A stretch of 63,168 nucleotides of DNA from Pseudomonas moorei. GTDB lineage: Bacteria; Pseudomonadota; Gammaproteobacteria; Pseudomonadales; Pseudomonadaceae. Under the pieces are notes generated by a model that worked only from the letters and a program-made list of their open reading frames with translations, was not told the DNA's origin and did not search any database. The translations under genes were made by a program, and so were the position numbers. Positions 32,531 to 41,682 of this stretch are shown piece by piece. The DNA lies in contig NZ_VZPP01000021.1 of assembly GCF_008801475.1 (NCBI RefSeq), forward strand, positions 1 to 63,168, given 5' to 3'. Within the stretch, counting starts at the first letter, position 1; each line of letters begins with the position of its first letter.

Positions 32531-33712
32531 TCAACTCAGCTCGGTCAGCGCCGTGATCAGTTGGGCCATGTCGGCAGCGGTGGTGGTCAGGCCCGGCGTA
32601 ATGCGAATGCAGGGACCGCAGGCCGCGCCGCTGCGCATTACGGTGAACAGGTTGTAGTCGTTGAGCAGTTGCTCGACCATCAGCTGCTGATCGTTGTGTG
32701 CGGCGAAGCGCATCGAGGTGATGCCGCAATACAGTCTTGGGTCATCCGGTGTCAGCACGTCTATGCCCGGCAGCTCATGCGCTGCTCGAACCCACAGGTT
32801 GCGCAGGTAATTGAGCCGCATCCCCTTGGCGGCGGCACCGCCCATGGCCCAATGTTCCTCCAGCACCAGCGGCAAGGTCAGCAATGCGGGGATGTTTGGG
32901 GTGCTGTACGGCGTGCGGGCGCGAATATCGGTGATCGGGAAATGCATCTCGCCCATGTCCGGGTCGATATCGCTCAGGCGTTCAGGGGCAATGTAGAGGA
33001 AGCCCAGGGTCAGCGGCGCACCGACCCACTTGTGCAAGTTATAGGCGGCGAAAGCGATGCCCAGTTCCTCAAGATCGAACTCCAACTGGCCCAATGCATG
33101 GGCACCATCGAGAATCACGTCGACCCCGTGTTCCCTGGCTGCGGCGGCAATCGCCTGTACCGGCATCACCAGACCGGTGCGATGGGTGACGTGGGTCAGG
33201 GCCATCAGCCTGAGTCGTGGATAACGCTCGAAAGCATCGCGGTAGGTGGTCAGCAAACTGTCGAAACTGGCGGGGTGTCGGTGCTCGATCTCGATCACTT
33301 CGACGCCGCGATGACGCGCCAGCCAGCGCATGGCGCCCTTGACCGTGTCGTACTCCAGATCGCAGATCAAAACCTGCTCGCCCGGTTGCAGGCGATTGTA
33401 GTTGCGGATCAGTGACTGCAAGCCGTCCGAGGCATTACGGGTAAGCGCGACAGCTTCGGCGGGCACGTCAATCAGTTCGGCCACCTGTGCACGGATCTTC
33501 AGGCCGTCGCTCGCCTCGAAGCGCTGGCGTACGTATACCGAGTTACTGCGGTTGATCAGCTCGATGTTGCGCTGATATTCCTCGACCACCGTGCGCGACA
33601 TGCGTCCGAAGTAACCGTTTTCCAGGTTGATCGGGCCGGGCTGGACATCGTAGCGGTCGGCGAACGTCCGCCAGAAGGATTCATCACGGGCACGGCGGGT
33701 GTTATCGGGCAT
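32531..33712 (-). CDS. Class-V aminotransferase-fold PLP enzyme (isopenicillin-N-epimerase-like)
   Basis: A 393-residue PLP enzyme. ENGYFGRMSRTVVEEY, LTRNASDGLQSLIRNY, CDLEYDTVKGAMRW and DGAHALGQLEFD match the class-V aminotransferase family, and the PLP Lys lies in NLHKWVGAPL. Members act as epimerases, desulfurases or beta-lyases; the reaction here is unclear. There is no Tat signal, so it is not the periplasmic PvdN. The ATG at 33712 is preferred; a TTG two codons earlier is possible. It ends two bases from the dioxygenase stop on the other strand. Confidence 0.83.
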   Translation of the reverse strand: MPDNTRRARDESFWRTFADRYDVQPGPINLENGYFGRMSRTVVEEYQRNIELINRSNSVYVRQRFEASDGLKIRAQVAELIDVPAEAVALTRNASDGLQSLIRNYNRLQPGEQVLICDLEYDTVKGAMRWLARHRGVEVIEIEHRHPASFDSLLTTYRDAFERYPRLRLMALTHVTHRTGLVMPVQAIAAAAREHGVDVILDGAHALGQLEFDLEELGIAFAAYNLHKWVGAPLTLGFLYIAPERLSDIDPDMGEMHFPITDIRARTPYSTPNIPALLTLPLVLEEHWAMGGAAAKGMRLNYLRNLWVRAAHELPGIDVLTPDDPRLYCGITSMRFAAHNDQQLMVEQLLNDYNLFTVMRSGAACGPCIRITPGLTTTAADMAQLITALTELS

Positions 33713-33733
33713 GGGCAACTCGAAGAGTGGATG

Positions 33734-33970
33734 TCAATGACGTGGTGCAGGTTTGCCATGTTTGGCGCGCAAGGGTTCGAGCAATTCAGCCAAGCCGTTG
33801 TGATCGATTTCCTGCATCAGGGCCAACAGACCGCCCAATTCGCCGTGGGGAAATCCTTCCCGGGCAAACCAGTTCAGGTAGGGGCCGGGCAGGTCGGCAA
33901 TGATTCGGCCCTTGTATTTGCCGAAGGGCATCTGGCGAGTCATCAGCAATTCGAGCTTTTCAGGGTTCAT
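33734..33970 (-). CDS. DUF3820 family small protein
   Basis: A 78-residue protein with MPFGKYKGRIIADLPGPYLNWFAREGFP, the signature of DUF3820 (a short domain related to exonuclease-associated folds; some members are annotated as quorum-sensing regulated). The function is unknown. It lies 21 bases upstream of the aminotransferase on the same strand and may share its transcript. Confidence 0.8.
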   Translation of the reverse strand: MNPEKLELLMTRQMPFGKYKGRIIADLPGPYLNWFAREGFPHGELGGLLALMQEIDHNGLAELLEPLRAKHGKPAPRH

Positions 33971-34174
33971 CTATCAATCGCCTGGATTCAATCAGTCTGG
34001 AAAATACAGGCATTCTGCATGCAGGCCAAATGACAGATCATGCAAAAGAAACGGATACAGATTTAGCCGATATTCATAACTGATTGAAATACATAGGGTA
34101 ATTGCTCGGTCGAAAGCTGGCATGCGAGGTGCAACACCTATAGCACCTTTCATCCAACCGCAAGGAATTGAAAA

Positions 34175-34642
34175 ATGACCGACGTGAATAAAGAAGCGAT
34201 TTCTGTACTCAACGACCTGATTGAAACCAGCAAGGACGGTCAGGAAGGGTTCAAGACTTGCGCTGAAGACATTAAACACCCAGAACTCAAGACCCTTTTC
34301 GTGCAGCGTGCCGCAGAGTGCGCCACGGCGGCTTCCGAACTGCAGAATGCGGTTCGTTCCATGGGCGGCGATCCGGAAACTTCCACCAGTGTCAGCGGCG
34401 ACTTGCACCGTCGCTGGGTCGACGTGAAGTCGATGTTCACCGGCAAAGACGAAGAAGCGGTGCTCAATGAAGCCGAGCGTGGTGAAGACCATGCCTTGAA
34501 GGCCTACCGAGAAGCCATGGAGAAAATCAACAAGCATAACCTGGTGGGCATTCGTGACCTCGTTGAGCGTCAGTATCACGGCGTGCAACGCAATCACGAT
34601 CAGGTAAAAGCCCTGCGTAACCAGGCGCGCGCACGCTCGTAA
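34175..34642 (+). CDS. PA2169-type four-helix-bundle protein (DUF2383)
   Basis: A 155-residue, almost wholly helical protein (INVLVN-like start AISVLNDLIETSKDGQEGFKT, then LKTLFVQRAAECATAASEL and LVERQYHGVQRNHDQVKALR). It matches the DUF2383 ferritin-like four-helix bundle found in many proteobacteria and linked to stress. No metal-binding EXXH pairs typical of true ferritins were evident. It is monocistronic with its own terminator. The ATG follows AAGGAATTGAAAA. Confidence 0.83.
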   Translation: MTDVNKEAISVLNDLIETSKDGQEGFKTCAEDIKHPELKTLFVQRAAECATAASELQNAVRSMGGDPETSTSVSGDLHRRWVDVKSMFTGKDEEAVLNEAERGEDHALKAYREAMEKINKHNLVGIRDLVERQYHGVQRNHDQVKALRNQARARS

Positions 34643-34657
34643 GCGTACGTTTGCTGT

Positions 34658-34687
34658 CAAAAACGCCAGCCAGTCTGGCGTTTTTTT
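34658..34687 (+). terminator. Rho-independent terminator after the DUF2383 gene
   Basis: AAAAACGCCAG and CTGGCGTTTTTTT pair around a short loop; the A-rich start means it could work in both directions. Confidence 0.9.
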
Positions 34688-34798
34688 GTGCGTTGGAATT
34701 AATGCTGGACGGGATATAGATAGCTAGCTAATAATTTGTTTCTCAAGTTATTCACCGAAGCCGTCTATCGTTAAATCGTTCCTTCAAGAGTCCATTTC

Positions 34799-36787
34799 GT
34801 GCCTATCACTTTCCAGGCCTTGTTTGCGCCTGACCGCCGCGCTGTGCAATTCGCGATCAAGACCCTGATCGGCGGAGGCCTGGCGCTGTGGCTGGCCTTG
34901 CGATGGGGACTTGAGCAACCGGCCTGGGCGCTGATGACGGCGTTCATCGTGGCGCAGCCATTGTCCGGCATGGTGCTGCAAAAGGGCCTGGCGAGGCTGT
35001 TGGGCACATTGGTCGGGACGATCATGTCGGTGGTATTCATGGGCGTTTTCGCCCAGGCGCCGTGGCTGTTCCTGTTGGCGTTGGCGCTGTGGCTCGGGCT
35101 GTGTACGGCGAGTTCGACCTTGTTGCGCAGCGCCTGGTCCTATTCATTTGTACTGGCCGGGTACACGGTGGCGATCATTGCCTTGCCGGCCATTGCCCAT
35201 CCGCTGACAGTATTCGATCAGGCCGTGGCGCGCTGCACGGAAATTTGCCTGGGGATTGTCTGTGCGACGGCCAGCAGTGCCTTGCTCTGGCCGATGCGGG
35301 TCGAGCTGCAACTGGCGGATCAGGCCCGTGCGGCCTGGCGAAGTGGTATCAACGCCGCGCGCGCGACCCTGGCCGGCGATGGTCAGGCGCGAAAGGGCTT
35401 GCTGGAAATCCTTGGCCGAATCGTCGCGGTAGATGCCCAGCGCGAACACGCCTGGTTTGAAGGCCGTCGCGGCCGGCAACGTGCGCGCGCCATCAGTGGT
35501 CTGAGTCAGAAACTGTTGATGCTGCTGCGCATCGCCCGTTCGGTACGTCGTCAGTGGAAGCAGTTGGAGCCCCAGGAATCGGCGCAATTATTGCCCTGGA
35601 TGAGCGAAGTCCTGGAGGCACTGAACAGTGGCGATCCCGCGACGTTGCAAGCCTTGCGCCCACGCTTGCTTGATGCGTCCCATGACCCGCACATCAGCTC
35701 CGCGCAAAGCTATTGCCTGGTGCGGCTGACCTTGTTGATGGACACCGCGCTGGCGGCCGGTATGGCGCTGCAAGCGGTGGAGCAGGGCGGTGAAACCCTT
35801 GACCCGCCACGATCCCTGACCCCGCACCGTGACCTGTCCCTGGCGCTGGTGTTCGGTGCCCGCAGCGCGCTGGCCTTTCTGGTGGTTTCGAGTTTCTGGC
35901 TGGCGACGGCATGGCCCGCCGCGACTGGGGCGTTAGTGCTGACGTGTGTGGTGTGCAGCCTGTTCGCCAGCCGTGAGAACGGCGCGCAGATCGGCATGAG
36001 TTTCATGCGCGGGATTTTCCTGGCCATCCCGGCGGCCTTCATCGTCGGGCAGATCCTGCTGCCACAATGGAGCGGTTTCGCGATGCTCTGCATGGGCCTG
36101 GGCGTGCCATTGTTTTTCGGGGCGCTGGGCATGGCCAAACCGCAGATTGGCGCCACGGCGACCTCGTTCTGCCTGCACTTCATTGTGCTGGTGGCACCGT
36201 TGAATCAGATGAGTTTCGACGTCGCTGTGTTTTTCAACAGTGCGCAAGCCATGGTGATAGGCGTGGGGGCGGCGGTGCTGGCGTTTCATTTGCTGATCCT
36301 GCGTAATCCGACCTGGCATGGACGACGCCTGTTGGCCGCGACCCTTGATGATCTGGTGCGCCTGACCCGGCGCAATCTGGCCGGCGCCGAGAGCTGGTTC
36401 GGCGGGCGCATGGCTGATCGTTTGCTGCAATTGGCGCGGCATTATCCGGAGCTGCCGGAGCCGGCACGCAGTCGCTGGGACGATGGCTTGCTGGGCCTGG
36501 ACATCGGCGATGAACTGCTGCACCTGCGCTTGAGCCTGGCGGTGGCGCAGTTACCGGTCAGCGCGCCGCAACAGCGTTATCTGGAACAACTGGAAAAAGT
36601 CCTGCAACAAGGCCCGGCCGGCAGTCGCGCCGAGGCGTTGGCCGAGTCGAGCGAAATCTTGTTGCAAACCCTGTATGCCTTGCCCCCTGACGACGCGGTG
36701 AAGCTGGCCCAGGGCGCGGTGCTGCAATTGCAAAACAGCTGGCGTGCCTGGTGCCGCCAGCAGGAGGAGGTTCATGGGCTTGCGTGA
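34799..36787 (+). CDS. FUSC-family aromatic-acid-type efflux protein (AaeB-like)
   Basis: A 662-residue inner-membrane protein with two blocks of about six hydrophobic helices (from FAIKTLIGGGLALWLALRWGL and again from LVFGARSALAFLVVSSFWL), each followed by a cytoplasmic helical domain. This is the layout of the fusaric-acid-resistance/AaeB family of proton-driven exporters. The start is GTG at 34799. It is followed by a DUF1656 protein and a HlyD-type adaptor, giving an AaeB/AaeX/AaeA-like set. Substrates are likely small aromatic acids, by family analogy only. Confidence 0.88.
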   Translation: MPITFQALFAPDRRAVQFAIKTLIGGGLALWLALRWGLEQPAWALMTAFIVAQPLSGMVLQKGLARLLGTLVGTIMSVVFMGVFAQAPWLFLLALALWLGLCTASSTLLRSAWSYSFVLAGYTVAIIALPAIAHPLTVFDQAVARCTEICLGIVCATASSALLWPMRVELQLADQARAAWRSGINAARATLAGDGQARKGLLEILGRIVAVDAQREHAWFEGRRGRQRARAISGLSQKLLMLLRIARSVRRQWKQLEPQESAQLLPWMSEVLEALNSGDPATLQALRPRLLDASHDPHISSAQSYCLVRLTLLMDTALAAGMALQAVEQGGETLDPPRSLTPHRDLSLALVFGARSALAFLVVSSFWLATAWPAATGALVLTCVVCSLFASRENGAQIGMSFMRGIFLAIPAAFIVGQILLPQWSGFAMLCMGLGVPLFFGALGMAKPQIGATATSFCLHFIVLVAPLNQMSFDVAVFFNSAQAMVIGVGAAVLAFHLLILRNPTWHGRRLLAATLDDLVRLTRRNLAGAESWFGGRMADRLLQLARHYPELPEPARSRWDDGLLGLDIGDELLHLRLSLAVAQLPVSAPQQRYLEQLEKVLQQGPAGSRAEALAESSEILLQTLYALPPDDAVKLAQGAVLQLQNSWRAWCRQQEEVHGLA

Positions 36788-36980
36788 GTGGGCGGTGGGC
36801 GGCGTGCTGCTCAGTCCGTTTCTGATTTATGTGGTGCTGGCGCTGCTGGTGACCGGCGCCTTGCGCCTGCTGTTGCGGCTGACCCCGATGAGTCGCTGGA
36901 TCTGGCATGAAGCACTCTTCGATTGCGCCTTGTACGTCTGTGTATTGACCGGGATCACCGTCGTCCTCGGTCCCTTATAA
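36774..36980 (+). CDS. DUF1656 small membrane protein (AaeX-like)
   Basis: A 68-residue protein with two hydrophobic helices (LLSPFLIYVVLALLVTGALRLLLRL and FDCALYVCVLTGITVVLG). DUF1656 proteins accompany FUSC/HlyD efflux pairs. The ATG lies inside the end of the FUSC gene and has a very strong ribosome site, AGGAGGAGG. It is the middle gene of three tightly packed genes. Confidence 0.88.
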   Translation: MGLREWAVGGVLLSPFLIYVVLALLVTGALRLLLRLTPMSRWIWHEALFDCALYVCVLTGITVVLGPL

Positions 36981-36990
36981 GGAGTTGAAT

Positions 36991-37854
36991 ATGCGTACCC
37001 CCGTACGTGTCGCAGTAACCCTGTGTCTGGTGGCAGTGGCGATTTTTGCCGGGTTCCATTTATGGCAGTACTACATGCTCACGCCCTGGACTCGCGATGC
37101 GCGAATCCGTGCCGATGTGGTGGTGATTTCCCCTGACGTGTCGGGTTGGGTGCGAGAACTCAAGGCTTATGACAATCAACAGGTGAAGGCCGGCGATCTG
37201 CTGTTGAGTATCGACCGTGACCGTTTCGAAGCCGCGCTCGAGAAGGCTCAGGCGGTGGTGCAGACCCGCCAGCAACAACTCAGTTTGCGTGAGCGCGAAG
37301 CCAGCCGTCGCGCCAGTCTCGGGCCGCAAGCGATCAGTGCCGAACTGCGTGAAAACGCTCAAATCAACGCTGGCATCGCCCGTGGCGAACTGCGTGAAGC
37401 CCAGGCTGAAGCCAAGATGGCGGAAATCAACCTGGCCCGCAGCCAGGTCCACGCGCCGCGCAATGGCCACATCACCAACCTGCGCCTGGCCGAAGGCAAT
37501 TACGTGAATGCCGGGCAGTCGGTGATGGCGTTGATCGACGATTCAACCTTCTATGTGCAAGCGTATTTCGAAGAAACCAAGCTGCCGCGGATTCGCGTCG
37601 GCGATCCGGTGAAAGTCTGGTTGATGAGCGCCGGGGAGGCGTTGCAGGGACACGTGGAAAGCATCAGCCGCGGCATTACCGATCGCAATACCACGCCCGA
37701 TGGTCAATTGCTGGCGGAAGTGGAGCCGACTTTCAACTGGGTCAGGCTGGCGCAACGGATTCCGGTGCGGATCAAGCTGGACAAGGTGCCCGAAGGACTG
37801 AATCTGAGTGCCGGGATGACGGCGAGCGTGCAGGTGCAGGAAGGTGAGCGCTGA
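36991..37854 (+). CDS. HlyD-family periplasmic adaptor (AaeA/EmrA-like)
   Basis: A 287-residue membrane-fusion protein. An N-terminal anchor (VTLCLVAVAIFAGFHLWQYY) is followed by TRDARIRADVVVISPDVSGWV (lipoyl half-motif), a coiled-coil hairpin of about 90 residues (VVQTRQQQLSLREREASRR) and the second lipoyl half (RNGHITNLRLAEGNYVNAGQ), then a beta-barrel domain. It should link the FUSC exporter to an outer-membrane channel encoded elsewhere. The ATG at 36991 has AAGGAG upstream. A hairpin at 37861-37894 follows. Confidence 0.92.
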   Translation: MRTPVRVAVTLCLVAVAIFAGFHLWQYYMLTPWTRDARIRADVVVISPDVSGWVRELKAYDNQQVKAGDLLLSIDRDRFEAALEKAQAVVQTRQQQLSLREREASRRASLGPQAISAELRENAQINAGIARGELREAQAEAKMAEINLARSQVHAPRNGHITNLRLAEGNYVNAGQSVMALIDDSTFYVQAYFEETKLPRIRVGDPVKVWLMSAGEALQGHVESISRGITDRNTTPDGQLLAEVEPTFNWVRLAQRIPVRIKLDKVPEGLNLSAGMTASVQVQEGER

Positions 37855-37860
37855 ATTGTG

Positions 37861-37894
37861 CCTGAGGCGAGGAAGCTTGCTCCCTCGCCTCAGG
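37861..37894. terminator. Hairpin between convergent HlyD and phaJ genes
   Basis: Perfect 12-base arms CCTGAGGCGAGG and CCTCGCCTCAGG around a REP-like AAGCTTGCTC loop. There is no long T run, so it may act as a REP or as a barrier between converging transcripts. Confidence 0.6.
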
Positions 37895-37905
37895 TTAGTG
37901 GTGGA

Positions 37906-38376
37906 TCAACCGATGCTGATCGCCGGCAACTCGGTCAGGGTCACGCTCTGCTGTTTGCGCGGCGCCAGAATCTCCGCTTCGCCATCCACCACCAGCTCAT
38001 CACGCTGGTTGAACACGCGAGTGGCAATACGTACGCGAAACTTCGGCAGTTTCTCGAGAATCTCCAGACGCACGGTCAGGGTGTCGCCAATCTTAACCGG
38101 CTTCTGGAAGCTCATCTGTTGGCCGATGTAAATGGTGCCCGGCCCAGGCAACTCGCAAGCCACTGCCGCACTGATCAGTGCGCCGCTGAACATGCCGTGG
38201 GCGATACGCTCCTTGAACATGGTGCTGGCGGCGTATTCGGCGTCCAGGTGTACCGGATTGTGGTCGCCCGACATCGCGGCGAACAACTGAATGTCGCGCT
38301 CTTCGACGGTCTTGCTGTAGCTGGCGGTCTGGCCGACTTCGAGGGCTTCGTAAGGGGTGTTGGTAACCTGGGTCAT
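37906..38376 (-). CDS. phaJ1: (R)-specific enoyl-CoA hydratase PhaJ1 (MaoC family)
   Basis: A 156-residue single-hotdog hydratase. It hydrates trans-2-enoyl-CoA to (R)-3-hydroxyacyl-CoA, linking beta-oxidation to polyhydroxyalkanoate synthesis. The catalytic Asp/His motif is FAAMSGDHNPVHLDAEYA, and MFKERIAHGMFSGALISAA is the overhang region. The sequence follows PhaJ1 of P. aeruginosa (PA3302) along its length, and the neighbours (hydrolase, fadD2, fadD1) are the same. The ATG follows AGGAATTGAGACAG. Confidence 0.88.
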   Translation of the reverse strand: MTQVTNTPYEALEVGQTASYSKTVEERDIQLFAAMSGDHNPVHLDAEYAASTMFKERIAHGMFSGALISAAVACELPGPGTIYIGQQMSFQKPVKIGDTLTVRLEILEKLPKFRVRIATRVFNQRDELVVDGEAEILAPRKQQSVTLTELPAISIG

Positions 38377-38418
38377 CTGTCTCAATTCCTGTGACGAATA
38401 AAAAAATTCACAAAAAAG

Positions 38419-39363
38419 CTATTCGGTTCGGGGTGGCCGGCGGTTGCTCAGGGCCCGGGCGATCCAGGCCAGCACGTCGGCGGTCACTTCATCGCGGTTG
38501 CTCTCGTTGAACAGTTCGTGTCGCGCCTGCGGGTAAATAGTCAGTTGCAGGCTCTGGCTGCCGGCCTTGCGCAGGGCATTGGCCAGATCTTTCAGACGTT
38601 TGCCTTCGCTCACCGGATCACATTCGCCGCCGATCACCAGCAGTGGCAGGCCCGGATCGATCTGAGCGAGATTGGACGCTTTGCTGATTTGCTGCAACCC
38701 GCCGAGCAAATCGATCCACAGTTGATTGGTGCAGCGAAAGCCGCAGAGCGGGTCGTTGGCGTACAGGTCGACTTCCGCCGGATCGCGGCTGAGCCAGTCG
38801 AACCGGGTGCGCGCCGGGTTGAATTTCTTGTTGAACGAGCCGAATGACAACCATTCGATCAACGCGCTGCGGCCCTTGGGGCCTTGGCGCATACGTTCGA
38901 AGCGGGCGATTTGACGCGCTGCGCGATAAAGCGCCGCGGGCTGGAAGTTCGAACCACTGAGAATCGCCCCGTGCAGGCTGGCGCTGTGGTGCAGCAGATA
39001 ACCCTGGGCGATGTAGCTGCCCATGCTGTGACCCAGCAGCACAATCGGCACGCCGGGATGCTGCTGGCCGATGTGCTGGTTAAGGCACGCCAGGTCGCCT
39101 ACCACTTTGACCCAGCCGTCGGTGTCGGCGAAATGACCGAGGGTCCCGCTTTCGGCAGTTTTGCCATGTCCGCGCAAGTCCGGTGCATACACGCCGTAGC
39201 CCTGATCGCAGAATTTTTTCGCCAGGCGTGCATAGCGGCCGCTGTGTTCCGCCATGCCGTGAGCCAACAGGATCACGGCCTTCAGACTGCCTGCCGGTAG
39301 CCACTGGTTGACGAAGAGACGGCTGTGGTCGCTGGTGGTCAGCCAGAAAGTGTTGTGGATCAT
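38419..39363 (-). CDS. Alpha/beta hydrolase, lysophospholipase/monoacylglycerol-lipase type
   Basis: A 314-residue hydrolase. LLAHGMAEHSGRYARLAKKF, YAPDLRGHGKTAESGTLGHF, the nucleophile elbow LLGHSMGSYIAQG, Asp in GECDPVSEGKRLKD and His in YPQARHELFNESNRDEV form the Ser-Asp-His triad of the PldB/monoglyceride-lipase group. No signal peptide. It lies between phaJ1 and the divergent fadD2, so a role in releasing fatty acids that FadD then activates is likely. Confidence 0.87.
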   Translation of the reverse strand: MIHNTFWLTTSDHSRLFVNQWLPAGSLKAVILLAHGMAEHSGRYARLAKKFCDQGYGVYAPDLRGHGKTAESGTLGHFADTDGWVKVVGDLACLNQHIGQQHPGVPIVLLGHSMGSYIAQGYLLHHSASLHGAILSGSNFQPAALYRAARQIARFERMRQGPKGRSALIEWLSFGSFNKKFNPARTRFDWLSRDPAEVDLYANDPLCGFRCTNQLWIDLLGGLQQISKASNLAQIDPGLPLLVIGGECDPVSEGKRLKDLANALRKAGSQSLQLTIYPQARHELFNESNRDEVTADVLAWIARALSNRRPPRTE

Positions 39364-39631
39364 CGCGGTTCCTTTCCATAGAGGCGGCAGTGCTGCAAGG
39401 GATACGGCTTGGTTGCATTGTATAGCGCATCCTGCATCGGGCGTCTGATCAGCTCACGCCACGGCAGGAAGATTCACACGATCTATGACGCCCGTGTGCA
39501 TATTTGCCTGATTCGCCATAGCTGCTAGTGTCCGTGAAGCTCCGCTTTTCGCTTTTCTGCTTGTAGAGGGATATCGAGAGAAATGACAGAAAAGCGGCCC
39601 CGGATAGGTTCAGGTAAAGAGGACAAGAACA

Positions 39632-41320
39632 ATGCAACCTGATTTCTGGAATGACAAACGCCCGGCCGGCGTGCCCCTGGACATTGAAGCGGGTGCCTAC
39701 AAGTCGGTGATCGAGGTGTTCGAACGTTCCTGCAAGAAGTTTGCTGACCGCCCGGCGTTCAGCAACATGGGTGTCACCCTGACCTACGCTGAACTGGAAC
39801 GCTATAGCGCGGCCTTCGCCGGTTACCTGCAAGCCCACACCGACCTGGTGCCGGGGGATCGCATCGCGGTGCAGATGCCCAACGTCCTTCATTACCCGAT
39901 CGCCGTGTTCGGCGCGTTGCGCGCCGGGTTGATCGTGGTCAATACCAACCCGCTGTACACCGCTCGGGAGATGCGTCATCAGTTCAAGGATTCTGGTGCC
40001 CGAGCGCTGGTGTACCTGAACATGTTCGGTGCCAAGGTCCAGGAAGTAGTGCCTGACACCGACCTGCAGTACCTGATTGAAGCGAAGATGGGCGACCTGA
40101 TGCCTGCCGCCAAGGGTTGGCTGGTCAACACCATGGTCAGCAAGGTCAAGAAAATGGTCCCGGCCTATCATTTGCCCCAGGCGATTTCCTTCAAGAGTGC
40201 GCTGCGCCTGGGCCGGGGTCTGGGGATCAAGCCGCTGAACGCCGGCCTCAATGACATCGCGGTGCTGCAATACACCGGTGGTACCACCGGGCTGGCCAAG
40301 GGCGCGATGCTGACCCACGGCAACCTGGTGGCCAATATGCAGCAGGCGCGGGCCTGCCTCAGTCAGACCGCCGTCGACGGCCACCCGCTGCTGCGCGAAG
40401 GACAGGAAGTGATGATCGCGCCGCTGCCGCTGTACCACATCTATGCCTTCACGGCGAACTGCATGTGCATGATGGTGACGGGCAACCATAACGTGCTGAT
40501 CACCAATCCGCGGGACATCGGCGGCTTTATCAAGGAACTCAAGAACTGGCGGTTTTCGGCACTGTTGGGCCTCAACACGCTATTTGTCGCGCTGATGGAT
40601 CATCCCGATTTCAAGACCCTGGATTTCTCCAGCCTCAAGCTCACCAATTCCGGCGGCACCGCGCTGGTCAAGGCCACTGCCGAGCGCTGGGAGCAACTGA
40701 CCGGGTGCCGCATCACCGAAGGCTACGGTCTCACGGAAACCTCGCCAGTGGCTTGCACCAACCCCTATGGCGACCAGTCGCGCATCGGCACGGTCGGTTT
40801 GCCGGTGCCGGGCACCACGCTGAAGGTCATCAACGATGAAGGCGTCGAGCAGCCGTTGGGCGAGCGCGGCGAACTGTGCATCAAGGGCCCGCAGATCATG
40901 AAGGGCTACTGGCAGAAGCCCGAAGCCACCGCTGAAGTGCTGGATGCCGAGGGCTGGTTCAAGTCCGGTGACATCGCGGTGATCGACCCTGACGGGTTTG
41001 TACGCATTGTCGATCGCAAGAAGGACATGATCATCGTCTCGGGTTTCAACGTGTACCCCAACGAGATTGAAGACGTGGTCATGGCCCATCCGAAAGTCGC
41101 CAACTGCGCGGTCATCGGGGTGCCGGACGAGCGCTCGGGCGAAGCAGTGAAGTTGTTTGTGGTGGCCCGAGAAACGGGTGTCAGCCTTGAAGAGCTGAAG
41201 GCGTACTGCAAGGAAAACTTCACGGCGTACAAAGTGCCCAAGCACATCGTGTTGCGTGAGTCGCTGCCAATGACGCCGGTGGGCAAGATCCTGCGACGGG
41301 AATTGCGCGATATCGCCTGA
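39632..41320 (+). CDS. fadD2: Long-chain fatty-acid-CoA ligase, FadD2 type
   Basis: A 562-residue acyl-CoA synthetase, adenylating fatty acids and loading CoA for beta-oxidation. Motifs are YTGGTTGLAKGAMLTHGN (nucleotide binding), PLPLYHIYAFT, EGYGLTETSPV and VDRKKDMIIVSGFNVYPNEIE, with the catalytic Lys near the C terminus (PVGKILRREL). By order with the hydrolase gene it corresponds to fadD2 of P. aeruginosa, with fadD1 next. It is strongly similar to its neighbour, so the pair arose by tandem duplication. The ATG follows AGAGGACAAGAACA. Confidence 0.93.
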   Translation: MQPDFWNDKRPAGVPLDIEAGAYKSVIEVFERSCKKFADRPAFSNMGVTLTYAELERYSAAFAGYLQAHTDLVPGDRIAVQMPNVLHYPIAVFGALRAGLIVVNTNPLYTAREMRHQFKDSGARALVYLNMFGAKVQEVVPDTDLQYLIEAKMGDLMPAAKGWLVNTMVSKVKKMVPAYHLPQAISFKSALRLGRGLGIKPLNAGLNDIAVLQYTGGTTGLAKGAMLTHGNLVANMQQARACLSQTAVDGHPLLREGQEVMIAPLPLYHIYAFTANCMCMMVTGNHNVLITNPRDIGGFIKELKNWRFSALLGLNTLFVALMDHPDFKTLDFSSLKLTNSGGTALVKATAERWEQLTGCRITEGYGLTETSPVACTNPYGDQSRIGTVGLPVPGTTLKVINDEGVEQPLGERGELCIKGPQIMKGYWQKPEATAEVLDAEGWFKSGDIAVIDPDGFVRIVDRKKDMIIVSGFNVYPNEIEDVVMAHPKVANCAVIGVPDERSGEAVKLFVVARETGVSLEELKAYCKENFTAYKVPKHIVLRESLPMTPVGKILRRELRDIA

Positions 41321-41329
41321 TCGGTGAAT

Positions 41330-41453
41330 GGCCGCGCTTGCTCGCGATGGTCTTGAACCATGACGAGTGAAGCCGGATGCCCCGCGGCGGCCTCGAGTTT
41401 TTCGCGAGCAAGCTCGCTCCTGCATAGATTTAAGCCCCGATTTTCGGGGCTTT
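41330..41453. repeat. BIME and terminator between fadD2 and fadD1
   Basis: REP-type CGCGCTTGCTCGCG (near 41332) and GCGAGCAAGCTCGC (near 41404) face each other. A terminator follows at 41432-41453 (AAGCCCCGA, loop, TCGGGGCTTT). The 362-base gap to fadD1 also holds two inverted repeats, listed separately, and no gene. Confidence 0.8.
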
Positions 41454-41480
41454 CAGGGCTTTATAGAATTTTTGCTCTAA

Positions 41481-41516
41481 AATGACCGCTTGTCATTCTT
41501 GAGTCACAAAAGTGAC
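41481..41516. promoter_or_regulatory. Two adjacent inverted repeats upstream of fadD1
   Basis: AATGAC-N5-GTCATT (41481-41497) and GTCAC-AAAA-GTGAC (41503-41516) are both perfect in their arms and share TGAC/GTCA half-sites. They lie about 165-200 bases before fadD1 in a non-coding region with no other feature, so they are candidate operators. The regulator is not known. Confidence 0.5.
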
Positions 41517-41682
41517 CGTAGAGGCCGCTTTTGGCTCTAGTCGACCCTTGGCAAAGCTGCTACTCTCGGCGCGCTTTGTGACTTCTCGGCCTTGTAAAAA
41601 GCCAGACTCACCAATAAACAAACACCAATAATAATCGCATCAAATGCGGTGCTGAATTCGCGTTGCTGAGGAGTGGGCTTCC

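Noticed and set aside
32531..33712. Class-V aminotransferase as the pyoverdine enzyme PvdN
   Set aside because: It lacks the twin-arginine signal peptide and there are no pyoverdine genes nearby.
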